A DNA stretch of 20,181 nucleotides from JAKBCQ01 sp021807585 (lineage in GTDB: Bacteria; Planctomycetota; Planctomycetia; Isosphaerales; Isosphaeraceae). The notes under the pieces are model-generated. The model did no database searches. It worked only from the letters and a program-made list of their open reading frames with translations, and was not told the origin of the DNA. The translations under genes were made by a program, and so were the position numbers. The stretch spans positions 1-20,181 of the forward strand of contig DAHWFG010000133.1 in NCBI GenBank assembly GCA_027325115.1, read 5' to 3'. Shown here in pieces: positions 7,915 to 16,141 of the stretch. Positions within the stretch are counted from its first letter, which is position 1; every line of letters begins with the position of its first letter.

Positions 7915-7922
7915 TCGTTCCC

Positions 7923-7950
7923 CGCGCGCCTTCCGGGGCGTGCGCTCTTT
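7923..7950 (+). terminator. Possible terminator or attenuator after fadJ
   Basis: CGCGCGCC (7923-7930) can pair with GGCGTGCG (7937-7944; one G-U pair) around a TTCCGG loop. It is followed by CTCTTT and starts 9 bases after the fadJ stop. The T-run is poor, so it may be partial termination or message protection between fadJ and the thiolase gene. Confidence 0.35.
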
Positions 7951-8054
7951 CGAACGACCCGGCGCCGATCGACGCTCGATCGGAAGGCCCCTTACATTAT
8001 TGATCAAATTGATAAACATGAAATGACTCAAACGATTATTAAGGGAAAACGATC

Positions 8055-9218
8055 ATGAAGAACGCCGTTGTGATCGACGCGGTTCGCACTCCGACGGCTC
8101 GGGCCGCCGCGGACAAGGGCTATTACCGCGACGTCCGCGCCGAGGACTTGTCCGCGGGGGTGATGAACGCGCTCGTCGAGCGGACGAAGATCGACCCTCG
8201 CCTGATCGAGGACGTCCGTTGGGGCTGCGTGCAACAGCAAGGCGAACAAGGCTTCGACGTCGCGCGGATCGCGCTTTTGGCCGCGGGACTGCCGATCGAA
8301 ACCGGAGGGGTGACGATCAACCGCAACTGCGGATCGAGCTTGCAGGCGATCAACGACGCCGCGGCCGCGATCATCGCCGAAGCCGACGACGTTCAGATCG
8401 CCGGCGGAGTCGAGCATATGGATCATATACCGATGTCTAAAGATTACAGCCCGAGCCCGTCGCTCCTCAAGCGCCATAGTGAGGCGATTATGAACATGGG
8501 TTTTACCGCCGAATATCTGGCGATGAAATACCGTGTGCGCAGGGAGGATCAAGACGAATTCGCGCTTCGCAGTCATCGATCGGCGGCGGAGGCGACCGAT
8601 TCGGGCAAGTTCGCCGCCGAGATCGTCCCGACATGGGGCCGCGACGAATCGGGCAAGAAGACGAAGCTGACGCGCGATCAGGGGATTCGCCGCGATACGT
8701 CGCTCGAATCGCTCGCGTCCTTGCCGCCGATCTTCAATCCCGCTGGAGGCTCGGTGACCGCGGGGAACAGCTCTCCGGTGAATGTCGGCGCCGCCGCGGT
8801 CTTGATGATGTCCGAAGAAAAGGCACGCGAACTCGGATTTCAGCCGCTGGCGCGGGTGAAGGCGACCGCGATCGCGGGGGTCGATCCCTCCGAGATGGGT
8901 ATCGGACCCGTCCCCGCTGTTCACAAAGCGTTGCGCCGCGCGGGGCTCTCGCTCGATCAGATCGGCGCGATCGAGCTCAACGAGGCGTTCGCAGTGCAAT
9001 CGCTCGCGGTTCTCAAACTGCTCAAGATCGGCGTGGATAAAGTGAACACGCGAGGAGGGGCGATCGCCCTCGGTCACCCCTTGGGCGCGAGCGGAGCACG
9101 GATCGCCGTCACCCTGCTCCGCAGGATGCGCGACGAGGGGATCCGCTACGGGCTCGCCACAATGTGCATCGGCCAAGGCCAGGGCATCGCAACGATCTTC
9201 GAATCGTGCGATCATTGA
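8055..9218 (+). CDS. fadA: Acetyl-CoA C-acyltransferase (3-ketoacyl-CoA thiolase)
   Basis: A 387-residue thiolase that cleaves 3-ketoacyl-CoA with CoA to give acetyl-CoA and a shortened acyl-CoA, the last beta-oxidation step. The acylated nucleophile is Cys92 in NRNCGSSLQAI. The remaining family motifs are GGVEHMDHIPMS, NEAFAVQS, GGAIALGHPLGASGARI with His341, and the proton-relay Cys371 in CIGQGQGIATIFE. Length and many local blocks (EDLSA, WGCVQQ, LATMCIG) match E. coli FadA, so a degradative thiolase is more likely than a biosynthetic one, although acetoacetyl-CoA synthesis cannot be excluded. The start at ATG 8055 has AAGGGA 8 bases upstream. The preceding 70 bases (about 7985-8054) are sharply AT-rich and could hold a promoter of its own. 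It follows fadJ, its functional partner. Confidence 0.93.
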   Translation: MKNAVVIDAVRTPTARAAADKGYYRDVRAEDLSAGVMNALVERTKIDPRLIEDVRWGCVQQQGEQGFDVARIALLAAGLPIETGGVTINRNCGSSLQAINDAAAAIIAEADDVQIAGGVEHMDHIPMSKDYSPSPSLLKRHSEAIMNMGFTAEYLAMKYRVRREDQDEFALRSHRSAAEATDSGKFAAEIVPTWGRDESGKKTKLTRDQGIRRDTSLESLASLPPIFNPAGGSVTAGNSSPVNVGAAAVLMMSEEKARELGFQPLARVKATAIAGVDPSEMGIGPVPAVHKALRRAGLSLDQIGAIELNEAFAVQSLAVLKLLKIGVDKVNTRGGAIALGHPLGASGARIAVTLLRRMRDEGIRYGLATMCIGQGQGIATIFESCDH

Positions 9219-9440
9219 TCTTAAAGCCGCGGCGCGACGCCGAACGATCGCCTCGAACGACGTCGCACTCCGGCTGATGCTCGTCGCGCGTGATTGCGCA
9301 CTCGAGACGCGTCCTCGGAGTTTACTCGCTCGACGCCGTTGCAATGATCCGTCACCTCGACGCGGGGACTCGCGTTCGTTCGTTCGATACAAAAGTGATT
9401 GAACAGACGAGTTCTTCAACACCATATCAAGGACGAATCG

Positions 9441-11123
9441 ATGAACGCAACCTTCGCCAATCTCGCCGCGGCGCACCGGTCTCGGGCGCGTGAGTTCGGT
9501 CCTCGGGTCGCGCTGCGATACAAGAGAGACGGGATTTATCACGATCTCACATGGCGCGATTATCGTGATCTCGCCGACGCGGTCGCCGCCGAATTGATCG
9601 GCTTCGGCGTCGAGCCTGGGGATCGGATCGCGATCTTCTCCGAGAATCGTTTTGAATGGCTCGTCGCCGATTTGGCGATCCTCTCGACGGGCGCCGCCGA
9701 CGTTCCGCTCCACGCGTCGCTCGCCGCGCCCCAGGCCGAATATCAGCTTGCGCACAGCGGTTCGCGCGGCGTCATCGTCGGCGGCCGCGAACAGTTTGAT
9801 AAAGTCGTGTCGTCGCTCGATCGCCTTCCCGATCTCGAATGGATTATAATATTCGATCATCTCGATCGGCCGATCGCGGGCGACCTTTCGGTTCATACCT
9901 GGGACGGAGTCGAACGTCGCGGCCGCGACGCGCTGCCGCGGTTTTACGGCGACATCCACGCCCGCGAGGCCGCGCTCGATCGATCGTCGATCGCGACCGT
10001 CATCTACACGAGCGGGACGACGGGTCCGCCCAAGGGGGTCGTCCTCACTCACGGGAACCTGCTTTCCAACGCCGAGGGGACGCTCGAGGCCAAGGGGGTC
10101 GAGGAGGACGACATCCTGCTCAATTGGCTTCCATTTAGTCATATTTACGCGCGTACGGTTGATCATTACTTGCCGATGCTGGCGGGAGCGACGGTCGCGC
10201 TCGCGGAATCGGTCGACACGGTGATCGAGAACCTCTCCGAGGTCGCTCCGACGTGGATGGCATCGGTTCCTCGGCTTTACGAGAAGATCTGGAACGGAGT
10301 CGTCGAGTCGTCGTTCGACGAGCGTCGAGCACGGCTCAAAAAGCTGTTCGGGCCTCGGCTGCGCGGTTTGTCGTCGGGGGGCGCCCCCCTGCCCCGATTC
10401 GTCGACGAAGGGTTCGCCGCGGCGGAAGTACCGATTTACGAAGGCTACGGCCTCACCGAAAGCTCTCCCGTGATCACCTTCAACACCCCAGGAAACGCCC
10501 GCCATGGAACCGTCGGCAAGGCGATTCCAGGCGTCGAGATCAAGATCGCAGCCGACGGAGAAATTCTTACAAAAGGTCCACATGTGATGCTCGGTTATTG
10601 GAAAGATCCCGACGCCACCCGCGAGACGATCGTCGACGGCTGGCTGCGCACGGGGGACGTGGGGGAGATCGACGCCGACGGTTTTCTGACGATCACCGAC
10701 CGAAAAAAAGACATCATCATCACTTCGGGAGGTAAAAACGTTGCTCCGGGAGAAATCGAACGGCTCCTGACGAGCGACCCTTACATCGATCAGGCGGTCG
10801 TTCATGGCGACGGCAGGCCTTTCCTCACGGCGCTCATCGTCCCCAACCCCGACGCGACCCGGCGCAAAGCGAACGAACTCGGATGTGCGCTCGATCCCCG
10901 CGGCGATTTCATCGAATCTCCCCCGTTGAACGCGTTTTTCGCCGACCGCGTGGAACGATTGATGCGGACGGTGAGCCCTCCTGAACGCGTGAAGGCGTTT
11001 TTGCTATTGAATCGACCGTTCTCGGTCGATTCGGGCGAACTCACACCCACGCTCAAACTGCGCCGCGGACGAATCGTCGACGAATACCGGAGCGAGCTCG
11101 ACGTGCTGTACGCCGAGCGATGA
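9441..11123 (+). CDS. Long-chain fatty acid-CoA ligase (AMP-forming)
   Basis: A 560-residue ANL-superfamily adenylate-forming enzyme that would activate free fatty acids to acyl-CoA via an acyl-AMP, feeding beta-oxidation. The phosphate-binding loop TSGTTGPPKG spans residues 190-199. The adenine-binding A5 motif YEGYGLTES is at 333-341, and the ribose/hinge region is GWLRTGDVGEIDADG followed by TDRKKDIIITSGGKNVAP. The C-terminal catalytic lysine of the adenylation half-reaction is probably Lys539 in TPTLKLRR. The FSHIYAR and WMASVPRLYEKI blocks are typical of the long-chain (FAA1/FadD15-like) group rather than acetyl-CoA synthetases. ATG 9441 is chosen over an in-frame upstream ATG (9399) because AAGGA lies 7 bases before it and homology begins there. 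It comes 222 bases after the thiolase; that gap shows no gene. Precise chain-length preference is unknown. Confidence 0.9.
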   Translation: MNATFANLAAAHRSRAREFGPRVALRYKRDGIYHDLTWRDYRDLADAVAAELIGFGVEPGDRIAIFSENRFEWLVADLAILSTGAADVPLHASLAAPQAEYQLAHSGSRGVIVGGREQFDKVVSSLDRLPDLEWIIIFDHLDRPIAGDLSVHTWDGVERRGRDALPRFYGDIHAREAALDRSSIATVIYTSGTTGPPKGVVLTHGNLLSNAEGTLEAKGVEEDDILLNWLPFSHIYARTVDHYLPMLAGATVALAESVDTVIENLSEVAPTWMASVPRLYEKIWNGVVESSFDERRARLKKLFGPRLRGLSSGGAPLPRFVDEGFAAAEVPIYEGYGLTESSPVITFNTPGNARHGTVGKAIPGVEIKIAADGEILTKGPHVMLGYWKDPDATRETIVDGWLRTGDVGEIDADGFLTITDRKKDIIITSGGKNVAPGEIERLLTSDPYIDQAVVHGDGRPFLTALIVPNPDATRRKANELGCALDPRGDFIESPPLNAFFADRVERLMRTVSPPERVKAFLLLNRPFSVDSGELTPTLKLRRGRIVDEYRSELDVLYAER

Positions 11124-11289
11124 CGCGGTAAAATGCGACGATGCGATCGCGAGATCGAACGTCGCGGCGCCTCGCTCACGATCGATCGATTCGGCGGAAT
11201 CCGATAATTGCGTTCTTTTAACATAAGATTGTTCCACTCGGATGATGTTGTAATTTCTTGAAGAGTTTATCATTTCTGGAGGCGTAACG

Positions 11290-12912
11290 TTGCCGAAGCG
11301 CGAGTCGATGATCGAGCGGATCCGCGACGACGGGCGATTCGATGTGGCGATCATCGGCGGCGGGGCGACGGGATTGGGGGCGGCGGTCGACGCCTCGCTC
11401 CGGGGTTACCGCGTCGCGCTCGTCGAGGCCCGCGATTTCGCGAGCGGAACTTCGAGCCGGAGCACCAAGCTCGTACACGGCGGCGTGCGCTATCTCGCCC
11501 GCGGCGAGATCCACCTGGTTCGCGAGGCGCTCCACGAGCGCGGAGTCCTCGAACAGAACGCTCCGACACTCGTCAACGATCGCGCCTTTCTCGTCCCGGC
11601 GTATTCGGGCTTCGGCCGGTTTTATTACGGCCTCGGCCTCAAGGTTTACGATTGGCTCGCGGGCCCGAGGAACGCGATCCCCTCGCGAATCGTCGATCGC
11701 GATCGGGCGCTCGAACTCGTCCCCACGCTCAAACGCGAAGGCTTGAAAGGAGGGGTCGTTTATCACGACGGTCAATTCGATGATTCCAGACTCGCGATTG
11801 AACTGATGCGAAGCCTCGTCGACGATCTGAACGGAATCGCCGTCAATTATCTTCAAGTGATTCGCTTGATCAAGCAAGAAGGCTTGACGCGCGGGCTGAT
11901 CGCGGTCGATCGGGAAACGGGCGAGGAGCTTTCGATCCGCGCGCACGCCGTCGTCAACGCGACGGGAGTCGGCGTCGACGGCATCCGCGCGCTCGACGAT
12001 CCCGATTCCAAGCCTCTGCTCGAGCCCAGCCAGGGCTCGCATCTCGTGATCGACAGCGAGTTCCTTCCGGGTCGCACCGCGATCATGATCCCCAAGACGA
12101 GCGACGGACGCGTCCTCTTCGCAATCCCCTGGCTGGGAAAAGTCGTCGTCGGAACGACCGACACCCCCGTCGCCGCGATCGACCCCGAGCCCAAACCCCT
12201 CGCCGACGAAGTCTCGTTCCTGCTCGATCACCTCGCCCAAACCCTCGATCGAGCACCCTCGAAAACCGACGTCAAAAGCGCCTTCGCAGGCCTCCGACCC
12301 CTCCTCGGAAACCATAACGGCGAATCGACCGCTAAACTTTCGCGTGAACATGTTATTGAAACCTCACAATCGGGTTTGATTACGATCACGGGAGGAAAAT
12401 GGACGACGTATCGCGTGATGGGTGAAGACGCGATCGACCGCGCGATCGAGGTCGCGGGGCTGCCGCGGCGACCAAGCCGGTCCGAATCGTTCGCGATCGG
12501 CCCGCGTCGATCCAAACATCCATCGGCGACAGTGTTTCACGATTCCTCATCCTCCGATCAAACGCGAGCCGATTCTCCTCATGACGCGCGCGACCGCGCC
12601 TACCGCGACATCGACCGCGCGACGATCAATCGCCTCCTCGCGGAAGATCCCTCGCTCGCCGACCCGATCGTGCCGGGACTTTCGTATCGCCTGTTCGAGA
12701 TCTCCCTCGCGGCTCGGTTCGAACTCGCCCGAACCGTCGAAGACGCACTCGCACGCCGCACCCGCGCGCTCTTCCTCGACGCTCGAGGCGCGGCCGACGC
12801 CGCCCCCAAAGTCGCCGCCATCCTCGCCCGCGAACTCGGACGCGATCAAGCCTGGCAAGCCGATCAAATCCGCGTGTTCCGCGATCTTTCTCGAAATTAT
12901 GTATTGACATAA
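11290..12912 (+). CDS. glpD: Aerobic glycerol-3-phosphate dehydrogenase (FAD, membrane-associated)
   Basis: A 540-residue flavoprotein that oxidises sn-glycerol 3-phosphate to dihydroxyacetone phosphate and passes electrons to the quinone pool at the cytoplasmic membrane. The N-terminal FAD motif is VAIIGGGATGLGAA (residues 19-32). The family signature SSRSTKLVHGGVRYL follows at about 55-69, and the second signature reads GGKWTTYRVMGEDA. The C-terminal domain (DALARRTRALFLD, then APKVAAILARELG) is present, so the protein is full length (E. coli GlpD has about 500 residues). The start is TTG 11290, because a perfect GGAGG (11278-11282) sits 7 bases upstream; ATG 11308 in frame is the alternative. 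The 11200-11289 leader is AT-rich. Its position after three fatty-acid genes suggests joint use of the glycerol and acyl parts of lipids (inference). AT-ending codons cluster at 12320-12390. Confidence 0.92.
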   Translation: MPKRESMIERIRDDGRFDVAIIGGGATGLGAAVDASLRGYRVALVEARDFASGTSSRSTKLVHGGVRYLARGEIHLVREALHERGVLEQNAPTLVNDRAFLVPAYSGFGRFYYGLGLKVYDWLAGPRNAIPSRIVDRDRALELVPTLKREGLKGGVVYHDGQFDDSRLAIELMRSLVDDLNGIAVNYLQVIRLIKQEGLTRGLIAVDRETGEELSIRAHAVVNATGVGVDGIRALDDPDSKPLLEPSQGSHLVIDSEFLPGRTAIMIPKTSDGRVLFAIPWLGKVVVGTTDTPVAAIDPEPKPLADEVSFLLDHLAQTLDRAPSKTDVKSAFAGLRPLLGNHNGESTAKLSREHVIETSQSGLITITGGKWTTYRVMGEDAIDRAIEVAGLPRRPSRSESFAIGPRRSKHPSATVFHDSSSSDQTRADSPHDARDRAYRDIDRATINRLLAEDPSLADPIVPGLSYRLFEISLAARFELARTVEDALARRTRALFLDARGAADAAPKVAAILARELGRDQAWQADQIRVFRDLSRNYVLT

Positions 12913-12930
12913 TGAACTTTAAGTTATTAT

Positions 12931-12959
12931 ATCTTAATCGACATGCAATTTATTAAGAT
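12931..12959. terminator. AT-rich inverted repeat between convergent glpD and flhB
   Basis: ATCTTAAT (12931-12938) and its exact complement ATTAAGAT (12952-12959) flank a 13-base loop, 18 bases after the glpD stop. T-rich sequence follows on the + strand. It lies in a 102-base, very AT-rich gap separating two convergent genes, where a bidirectional terminator is expected. The low GC of the stem keeps confidence modest. Confidence 0.4.
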
Positions 12960-13014
12960 TTAGATTGTTTATTTTATAGAGCCGATTCGACCGAGAACGA
13001 CGAGTTAAGCGATT

Positions 13015-14037
13015 TCATACATCTGCATATTTATTTAGTATTGATTCAATTGCTTTGAGCATGCTTTGTGGAAGCGGGACGGGATGCGGCGGGCGCCGCG
13101 CCAGCTTACGCGCGAGCGCGGGCTCGTGAACCGAAGCGACGCCTCTCCTCCGCGCCGATTCGCTCAGCCGACGCCCCGCGGCGCCCGTCGCAACGGCCCG
13201 GATCGTCACCTGAGACGGTGAATCTCCCCCGAGCACGACCGTCAGATCGCCGTTCCCTGTGACGATCGCCGAAGCTCCGACGATCGCATGAACCGAGTCG
13301 ACCCGCCACGTTCGCGCCATCCGAAGCCGGCGAGCTTTCACCGCGGGATCGCCGTCGACCGCCTTTTGATCCTCGCGAAACTCCTCGGGGCTTTGTCGAA
13401 GCCGAGTTTCAACCCGCCAAACCTGAAGCGCGTAATCCGCCAGCCCCAAGATCAACGCCGCCGCGGCGAGCGCAATCGCGACATGCCACACGACATCAAA
13501 CACCGACGCGATCGCCGCGGCGAAATCGCTGAAAGCGATCGCCTCGATCCGATCCCTCCGCGATAAAACGACCCCGATCGCCGCCGAGGCGAGCGCCGCC
13601 GCACGCAACAGCGACCAAACGCCGCGAATCGCTCGCTCGACAAATCCGCGGCCCCCAAAACCTCCCCACAACCGCTCGGGATCGGGAACGATCAACATCG
13701 GTGACCAATAACCGCGCACTTGAAGTTGATGCGCCAAAATCATCGCGATCGCCGATCCCAATACGACCCCCAAAAACGGCGGAACGATCGGCTCGACGAT
13801 TCGGGAAAGACTCGCCGAAACTTCGGCGGGCGTCGCGCCGATCGACGGATTACGAAGCGTTTGAACCACCGCCGTTCTCAATCCGTTCCAAAGCGCCTTT
13901 CCCCAAACGCCCAAAAGCGAAGCCCCGGTCAACAAGCCGACCGCCGCGGTCAACTCGCCGCAACGGGGAACGATTCCGCGCTCACGCGCGACCGACCTCG
14001 TCCGTGCCGAAGGCGCCTGCGTTCGATCTTCAGACAT
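13015..14037 (-). CDS. flhB: FlhB-like flagellar export switch protein lacking the NPTH motif
   Basis: A 340-residue FlhB-family inner-membrane component of the flagellar type III export gate. Four hydrophobic segments occupy roughly residues 27-53, 87-110, 143-160 and 180-207. The conserved cytoplasmic junction follows, LADYALQVWRVETRLRQSPEEF, then DGDPAVKARRL, equivalent to the EGDPxxK region of FlhB. The C-terminal domain is recognisable (RLSESARRRGVASVHEPALARKLAR and a final amphipathic helix). The self-cleaving Asn-Pro-Thr-His tetrapeptide, at 269-272 in Salmonella FlhB, is replaced by Gly261-Asn-Gly-Asp264 in the aligned strand (AIVTGNGDLTVVLGGD). The DPxxK-to-motif spacing is also shorter. 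Autocleavage as known should therefore be impossible. It is the last gene of the flagellar operon, 37 AT-rich bases after fliR. The start is ATG 14037 with a weak AAGAGA site. Confidence 0.85.
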   Translation of the reverse strand: MSEDRTQAPSARTRSVARERGIVPRCGELTAAVGLLTGASLLGVWGKALWNGLRTAVVQTLRNPSIGATPAEVSASLSRIVEPIVPPFLGVVLGSAIAMILAHQLQVRGYWSPMLIVPDPERLWGGFGGRGFVERAIRGVWSLLRAAALASAAIGVVLSRRDRIEAIAFSDFAAAIASVFDVVWHVAIALAAAALILGLADYALQVWRVETRLRQSPEEFREDQKAVDGDPAVKARRLRMARTWRVDSVHAIVGASAIVTGNGDLTVVLGGDSPSQVTIRAVATGAAGRRLSESARRRGVASVHEPALARKLARRPPHPVPLPQSMLKAIESILNKYADV

Positions 14038-14074
14038 TTTTATATCTCTTAAATAATTTTATTAATTTAAATAT

Positions 14075-14836
14075 TCACAATAATAATCGTTCGAGAGCGA
14101 ATTGCTCGGGAAGGGCGTTCCAGGCGCCCCCCGACGCCGCGGCGACGATCCCTACGCTCGCCGCGACGACGATAAGCCCGACGACGATCCGCATCGGCAA
14201 CGCCGTCGACCAAAGCGCAAGCGAAGGCGCGGCGCGACCGATCAGCGCGATCGCGAATCCCGCAATCAAAAGCGCTACAAGCGCAGGGAAGGCCTCGATC
14301 AGAGCCGTCTCGAGCGATCCGTCGAGCCGATCGAACGCCCACTCGGCCAAGGGGATCGTCGGTCTCAAGCGACCGACTGGTATGACGCGATAACTCGCGA
14401 CGATCATTCGTACAATTCGCATCGGACCGTCAAAAGCCGCGAACAACGCCGTCGCCAATAGCCCGAACAACCGACCGATCGCGGTCGCCTCTTCGCCGGG
14501 TTCGGAGTCGATCAACAACGCGTGCCCCAATCCCGCCGCCGATGCGATCATATCCCCCGCCTGACGCCCCGCGGCGACGATCAACGACGCCGAAAATCCG
14601 ACCGCGGCGCCGACTCCGAGCTCCCCCGTAATCGCCCAGAACCAATCCCCCGCGGAACCGACGGACGTCCCCACCGGCGCGACGATCGGAGCGACCGCGA
14701 CCGCCAGGAAAACGCTCGCGATTAAGCGAAACCGCGTCCCGAACGCCGACGATCCCCCCCCCGGCGCCGTCCAAACCGCCGCGATGATCCGTGCAAATAC
14801 ACAAATATGAGCAATAATTTCAAATTTTAACATCAT
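14075..14836 (-). CDS. fliR: Flagellar biosynthetic protein FliR
   Basis: A 253-residue polytopic inner-membrane protein of the flagellar export gate, where FliP, FliQ and FliR form the protein-conducting pore. The sequence is dominated by hydrophobic segments: residues 8-25, then about 35-55, 68-90, 125-140, 180-200 and 213-235. The first cytoplasmic stretch after the N-terminal helix and the GELGVGAAVGFSASLIVAAGRQAGDMI block match the FliR family (consensus ExxxGxxxGxxxxxxxxAxxxAGxxI). Length equals E. coli FliR (261). Two consecutive ATG codons (14836 and 14833) could start it; the first is given. It lies between fliQ (43 bases upstream) and flhB on the same strand. The flanking gaps are strongly AT-rich compared with the gene. 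Confidence 0.87.
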   Translation of the reverse strand: MMLKFEIIAHICVFARIIAAVWTAPGGGSSAFGTRFRLIASVFLAVAVAPIVAPVGTSVGSAGDWFWAITGELGVGAAVGFSASLIVAAGRQAGDMIASAAGLGHALLIDSEPGEEATAIGRLFGLLATALFAAFDGPMRIVRMIVASYRVIPVGRLRPTIPLAEWAFDRLDGSLETALIEAFPALVALLIAGFAIALIGRAAPSLALWSTALPMRIVVGLIVVAASVGIVAAASGGAWNALPEQFALERLLL

Positions 14837-14879
14837 ATTTTACTTAAATAATTATGTTATGATTCGCATCTCGAATTCG

Positions 14880-15149
14880 TCACAACATTCCCGGAATCGA
14901 GGCGATTTGATCGATCGCGTACGAAACCCAACGGCCGAGCAGCCACGGAAGCAACGCAGCCGCGACGACCGCGACCGCGACCATCCGCGCAATCAACCCC
15001 AACGTCGGTTCCTGCATCTGTGTCATCGTTTGCAACGCGCCCGTCGCCAACCCGGTCAATAGAGCGGCCAACAGCACAGGCCCCCCCAATACCAGCGCCG
15101 TACGCACCGCTTCACGAGAACAATCAATCACATATTGATCAAAATGCAT
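14880..15149 (-). CDS. fliQ: Flagellar biosynthetic protein FliQ
   Basis: An 89-residue membrane protein, exactly the length of E. coli FliQ, with two transmembrane helices (about residues 16-38 and 51-72) joined by the short loop QTMTQMQEPTLGLIAR that is diagnostic of the family (TQxxExTLxxIPK in others). It is part of the FliPQR export-gate pore. The frame remains open for 25 codons upstream, but ATG 15149 is chosen because it gives the family length and is preceded by a purine-rich GAGGTGGGGAG. It starts 26 bases after fliP ends and precedes fliR, the standard order. Confidence 0.9.
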   Translation of the reverse strand: MHFDQYVIDCSREAVRTALVLGGPVLLAALLTGLATGALQTMTQMQEPTLGLIARMVAVAVVAAALLPWLLGRWVSYAIDQIASIPGML

Positions 15150-15175
15150 CTCCCCACCTCGCTTTAGAGAAGAAC

Positions 15176-16141
15176 CTAACCAAGCGCGAAGCTTCGGATC
15201 AGCATGTCGGCGACGAGTCGCCAACCGTCGGCGAGAACGAAAACGATCAGCTTAAGCGGCGCGGAAACCTGCGCCGGTGGAAGCATGAACATCCCCATCG
15301 CCGCCAACACCGCCGACACGATCAGATCGATCACCAAAAACGGCAGATAAATCGCGAACCCGATCAAAAGCGCCGTCGTCAGCTCGGCGATCAAAAACGC
15401 CGGCGCCACCACCCGCATCGGCAATGAATCACAATCGGTCGGCTTCGGACCTTCGGGATTCACGTAGCGATAAAAGTCGACAAGATAAGCCTGTCGATGT
15501 GTTGCAAAGATTTGATCGATCATAAACGCCTTGATCGGCTTGACGCCGATCTCCCACGCGATCGCCGGAGCGATCTCCCCGGCGGCCAAAGGCTCGATCG
15601 CGTCGTGATACGTGCGAGTGACCGAGGGCCTCATCACGATCGCCGTCAGCAAAAGCGCAAGAACCGTGAGAACCTGATTGCCGGGAATCTGCGGATTCCC
15701 CAACGCCTGCCGCAATAACGTTAAGACAATACTGATCCGAACAAACGCCGTGATCATTAATAGAGCCGCGGGAGCGAGCGAGACGAGCCCGAACACCACG
15801 ACCGTCTCGATCATCCGCGTCGTCGACGCGCCGTCGAGCGCAGCGGGAAACCGCGGCAAGATCGCGGCGACGCCCCCTCCGCCCCCCACCGCTTTGGCCG
15901 GCTCGGCGTGCGATCGCGGCTTATCCTCGGCCGAAGCCCCACGCGCCCGCCCCCCTTCCGAGTCGATCGACGTGATCGGAACGTTCGCGCCGATTCTCCC
16001 GCTCGAGCCCGCGTTCCGCGACGACGATCGAGACGCCGAGGGAGCATCTCCACCCGCCGCGCCTTCGCCTCGAACATTCGCACTCAAGAACGAACCGGCG
16101 CAACACGCCATCGCTATCAAAATGCAACGAGACGCTTTCAT
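15176..16141 (-). CDS. fliP: Flagellar biosynthetic protein FliP with an extended N-terminal segment
   Basis: A 321-residue FliP of the flagellar export-gate pore. An N-terminal signal-like hydrophobic stretch (residues 5-20) is followed by roughly 85 residues rich in Gly, Ala, Ser and Arg (22-105, including GGGGG at 86-90). The canonical FliP core begins near 108. It contains the family signature FVRISIVLTLLRQALGNP (133-150), then the paired later helices with PFLVIDLIVSAVLAAMGMFMLPP and the final LIVFVLADGW. E. coli FliP has 245 residues, so the extra length lies almost entirely between signal and core, in a region expected on the extracytoplasmic side. The ATG overlaps the fliO stop by four bases (16138-16141), implying translational coupling, and supports this start. 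fliQ follows 26 bases downstream. Confidence 0.92.
   Translation of the reverse strand: MKASRCILIAMACCAGSFLSANVRGEGAAGGDAPSASRSSSRNAGSSGRIGANVPITSIDSEGGRARGASAEDKPRSHAEPAKAVGGGGGVAAILPRFPAALDGASTTRMIETVVVFGLVSLAPAALLMITAFVRISIVLTLLRQALGNPQIPGNQVLTVLALLLTAIVMRPSVTRTYHDAIEPLAAGEIAPAIAWEIGVKPIKAFMIDQIFATHRQAYLVDFYRYVNPEGPKPTDCDSLPMRVVAPAFLIAELTTALLIGFAIYLPFLVIDLIVSAVLAAMGMFMLPPAQVSAPLKLIVFVLADGWRLVADMLIRSFALG

Noticed and set aside
7995..8012. TTGATCAA palindrome before the thiolase gene, also seen near 15136 and 16973, as a regulator site (FNR-like)
   Set aside because: The half-site spacing does not fit TTGAT-N4-ATCAA. The word is expected often in AT-rich gaps of a GATC-rich genome.
8028..10805. 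A 925-codon open frame on the minus strand opposite the thiolase and acyl-CoA ligase genes
   Set aside because: It is exactly antisense to two genes with full catalytic motifs. Its product is Arg/Asp-rich with no recognisable domain; such long antisense frames arise from GC-rich, GATC-rich codon usage.
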